Below, one piece after another: positions 22,061 through 23,397 of a stretch of DNA of 23,397 nucleotides (the stretch's first letter is position 1; each line of letters opens with the position of its first letter). A program made the translations under genes and the position numbers. This DNA comes from CAYNFH01 sp964396385 (lineage in GTDB: Bacteria > Armatimonadota > Chthonomonadetes > Chthonomonadales > CAJBBX01), in contig CAYNFH010000096.1 in the NCBI GenBank assembly GCA_964396385.1, forward strand, positions 1 through 23,397, given 5' to 3'. The notes below the pieces were generated by a model, which had not been told where the DNA came from, did not search any database, and worked only from the letters and a program-made list of their open reading frames with translations.

Positions 22061-22456
22061 GTGCACCAATCAGAGCCCGCAGCCCTGGCGGGTGAGTCGA
22101 CCGTACGTGGAGAGCGGATGGCGTACCTGGATGTAGCCGGCATCTGGGTTGCTTTGAACCTCCAGGACGACATCCCCCGGGCCGAGTTCCGGCGCTCCTG
22201 CACTCACGTTGCGTTCACATGAGACACTGACGCGGCGCATGCGGTGGTGGCGAGACTCGAACGCCTAGGTGTCGCGATGGAGCCTGGGCGGAGCTGCGAA
22301 GAGGGAGAAGGGCGATCCGTCTACTTCCGGGACCCCGAGGGCCACCTGTTCGAGCTCCACACCGGAGACCTGGAAACCCGAATCCGTCGCTACATGGAGA
22401 CCGGAGTGGAGCTGGCCTTCGAAGATGCACTCCAGACAAGCGAAAGGCAGGCTTGA
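22061..22456 (+). pseudogene. FosB/FosX-like fosfomycin-resistance (VOC family) pseudogene
   Basis: One reading frame runs from about 22061 to TGA 22456 with an in-frame TGA at 22220-22222. Before it: ERMAYLDVAGIWVALNLQDD, then IPRAEFRRSCTHVAFT. After it: DAAHAVVARLERLGVAMEPG, then EGRSVYFRDPEGHLFELHTG. This closely follows FosB/FosX ('GLWIALN-DIPR', 'YTHIAF', 'KSIYF-DPDGH-FE-HTG'). The metal ligands His of THVAF and Glu of FELHTG are present; the first 35 or so residues, with the third metal ligand (N-terminal His), are lost. The intact enzyme would inactivate fosfomycin by adding a thiol or water. The 3' fragment alone is open from GTG 22244 but cannot form the fold. Confidence 0.72.
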
Positions 22457-22490
22457 GTGCTGTACTCAAACCTGCCATGTGGGCCAATAG

Positions 22491-22564
22491 TAGCGGGAGA
22501 GGGACTCGAACCCTCGACCTAACGATTATGAGCCGTTCGCTCTGACCGACTGAGCTATCCCGCC
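22491..22564 (-). tRNA. tRNA with CAU anticodon (elongator Met, or Ile2)
   Basis: On the minus strand the 74-nt sequence folds as a cloverleaf: acceptor GGCGGGA with TCCCGCT (a G-U at 1-72), D-arm TAGCTCAGTCGGTCAGAGC, anticodon loop CTCATAA, T-arm GGGTTCGAGTCCC. The anticodon is CAU. The 1-72 pair and the anticodon stem (no run of three G-C pairs) exclude the initiator. Elongator Met and lysidine-modified Ile2 share the CTCATAA loop and cannot be told apart here. The 3' CCA is not encoded. Confidence 0.93.
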
Positions 22565-22585
22565 ACGGATTCTCAACCGAACACC

Positions 22586-22614
22586 ATTATATCACCCCGC
22601 ACGCCCCGAATCAA
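22586..22614 (-). promoter_or_regulatory. Promoter of the CAU tRNA gene
   Basis: On the minus strand TTGATT (22614-22609), a 17-base spacer and TATAAT (22591-22586) form a near-consensus promoter 22 bases before the tRNA 5' end. The -35 box ends exactly where similarity of the neighbouring protease gene begins. Confidence 0.75.
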
Positions 22615-23253
22615 GGCACCGCCTTTGTCGCCAGGCTGCACAACGGCAAGCAGGTCCTGCTCACCGCCCTCCATCTGTTCGGTCCCGCGGGCGGAGTGGA
22701 GCACGACATCCCGGCCGCGGAGATTCCCGGCGCCGTCAAGGGCGTCCGCCTCTTCAATATGGACGACTCAAAGCTCCTGGCCGCCTTCGGCACAGGGATG
22801 CTCACGGAGGGCTTCGCCTTCAAGCCCGGCACCGACGATTTCACCGGCGACCTGGCCGCGTTCCCGCTCCAGGACGGCAAGCCGGGCGCCCTGCCCCTCG
22901 CGCCGGACAGTCCCGCCGTCGGCGACAAAGTGTGGCTGGTCGGCGAGGGACTCGGCGAGAAGGGCGCGGAGCCCACCCGCTACCCCGCCACGATGCTGCA
23001 GGTCAAGCCGACCATCATCGCCCTCGGCATGGACGTACCGGTCAACTTCCACGGCATGAGCGGCTGTCCGGCCGTGGATTCGCAGGGGCGGGTGGTTGGG
23101 ATTCTGCTCAGCGGCGGCGAGCCCAACGGGCGCACGCTCATCGGACTGAATCCCATCTCCGGCATCCGCAAGCGACTGAGGTCTCTCTCTTTTCCGGCCG
23201 CTAAGCCGGCCCTACCCGCGAAGCAAGGCCGTTTCGCTTGCCGCCCTGTGTAG
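22615..23253 (+). pseudogene. Trypsin-like protease gene lacking its 5' end
   Basis: From 22615 the frame reads GTAFVARLHNGKQVLLTALH, then LFGPAGG, the usual His-containing segment of chymotrypsin-fold proteins, and continues without a stop to 23253. Near the end comes FHGMSGCPAVDSQGRVVGIL, matching the serine motif (G-x-S-G). No start codon with a ribosome site exists: the frame goes upstream into the tRNA promoter, and the first possible starts (GTG 22696, ATG 22759) lie after the His segment. The N-terminal signal peptide and first strand are therefore missing. The tail beyond 23190 is repeat-like and may not be original. A start outside normal rules cannot be excluded. Confidence 0.6.
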
Positions 23254-23397
23254 CCCAGGGACCGGTACGGGTCGATCCATGGGGAAGCACCCCGCTTAAG
23301 CCTTCTATAATCTAGCCAGTCTGCATTCCGGCAGCAATGCCACACGCGGGGCAGCAGCCGGCCCGCGGGAACTGTCCCTAAGGGACGGTCGCGGTTC
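23254..23397. other. Gene-free end of the window
   Basis: I see no gene here. TATAAT (23306-23311) on the plus strand is a possible -10 box for something beyond the window but lacks a -35 partner. A hairpin (ACTGTCCCT/AGGGACGGT) lies at about 23370-23388. Confidence 0.4.

Noticed and set aside
22244..22456. Intact 70-residue VOC-family gene
   Set aside because: The same frame upstream of TGA 22220 continues the Fos-like sequence, so this is the 3' part of a pseudogene.
22491..22564. tRNA as the att site of an integrated element inside the window
   Set aside because: No integrase is present and I found no second copy of the tRNA 3' end in the window; only indirect signs of past exchange remain.

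Overview
The window is GC-rich chromosomal DNA from a free-living bacterium, most likely uncultured. The mix of genes suggests Armatimonadota or a neighbouring soil phylum: a GH42-like protein, a membrane gluzincin with a long helical tail, a DUF2092 protein, Ala/Pro/Arg-rich proteins, and intergenic DNA full of short repeats. That placement rests on gene flavour only, with no marker gene to confirm it. There is no phage, transposase, integrase or CRISPR locus.

Layout. (1) 1-911, minus: the start of an exported beta-helix protein. (2) 1053-5552, minus: a DUF2092/LolA-like exported protein, then a vWA (TerY-like) protein, a PP2C phosphatase and a membrane-anchored YegI-like kinase. The last three form the known 'TerY-P' signalling triad. 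(3) 5601-8749, plus: a BioF2/FemAB-type acetyltransferase, a small coiled-coil membrane protein, an M48 lipoprotein protease and a GT2 glycosyltransferase, a cell-envelope set. (4) 8874-15047, minus: a divergent DapA-family lyase/aldolase, a small unknown protein, an 1121-residue GH42-like protein with Arg/Gly-rich disordered tails, and an exported protein with a carboxypeptidase-regulatory-like domain. (5) 15224-17562, plus: three small proteins and an exported beta-sandwich protein. (6) 17575-19664, minus: a membrane gluzincin preceded by a small overlapping ORF. (7) 20119-20832, minus: an exported N-acetylmuramoyl-L-alanine amidase. (8) 20871-23253: a decay zone around a CAU tRNA gene. It holds the N-terminal piece of an AlkA-like glycosylase, an MNT nucleotidyltransferase whose HEPN partner runs into an 81-bp repeat array, a FosB/FosX-like pseudogene with an in-frame TGA, and a trypsin-like gene missing its 5' end.

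Intergenic DNA carries several repeat classes. One is a set of short tandem repeats, typically four copies of a 7-mer (28 bp), with a different word at nearly every site; they often touch or contain start and stop codons. The others are an 81-bp-period repeat in two arrays, a composite inverted repeat in two copies, and a 20-bp palindromic word in three copies.

The best candidates for new biology are the 28-bp tandem-repeat family, the GH42-like protein with RNA-binding-style tails, and the repeat-associated loss of the HEPN toxin. The kinase/phosphatase/vWA triad is a known but poorly understood system.
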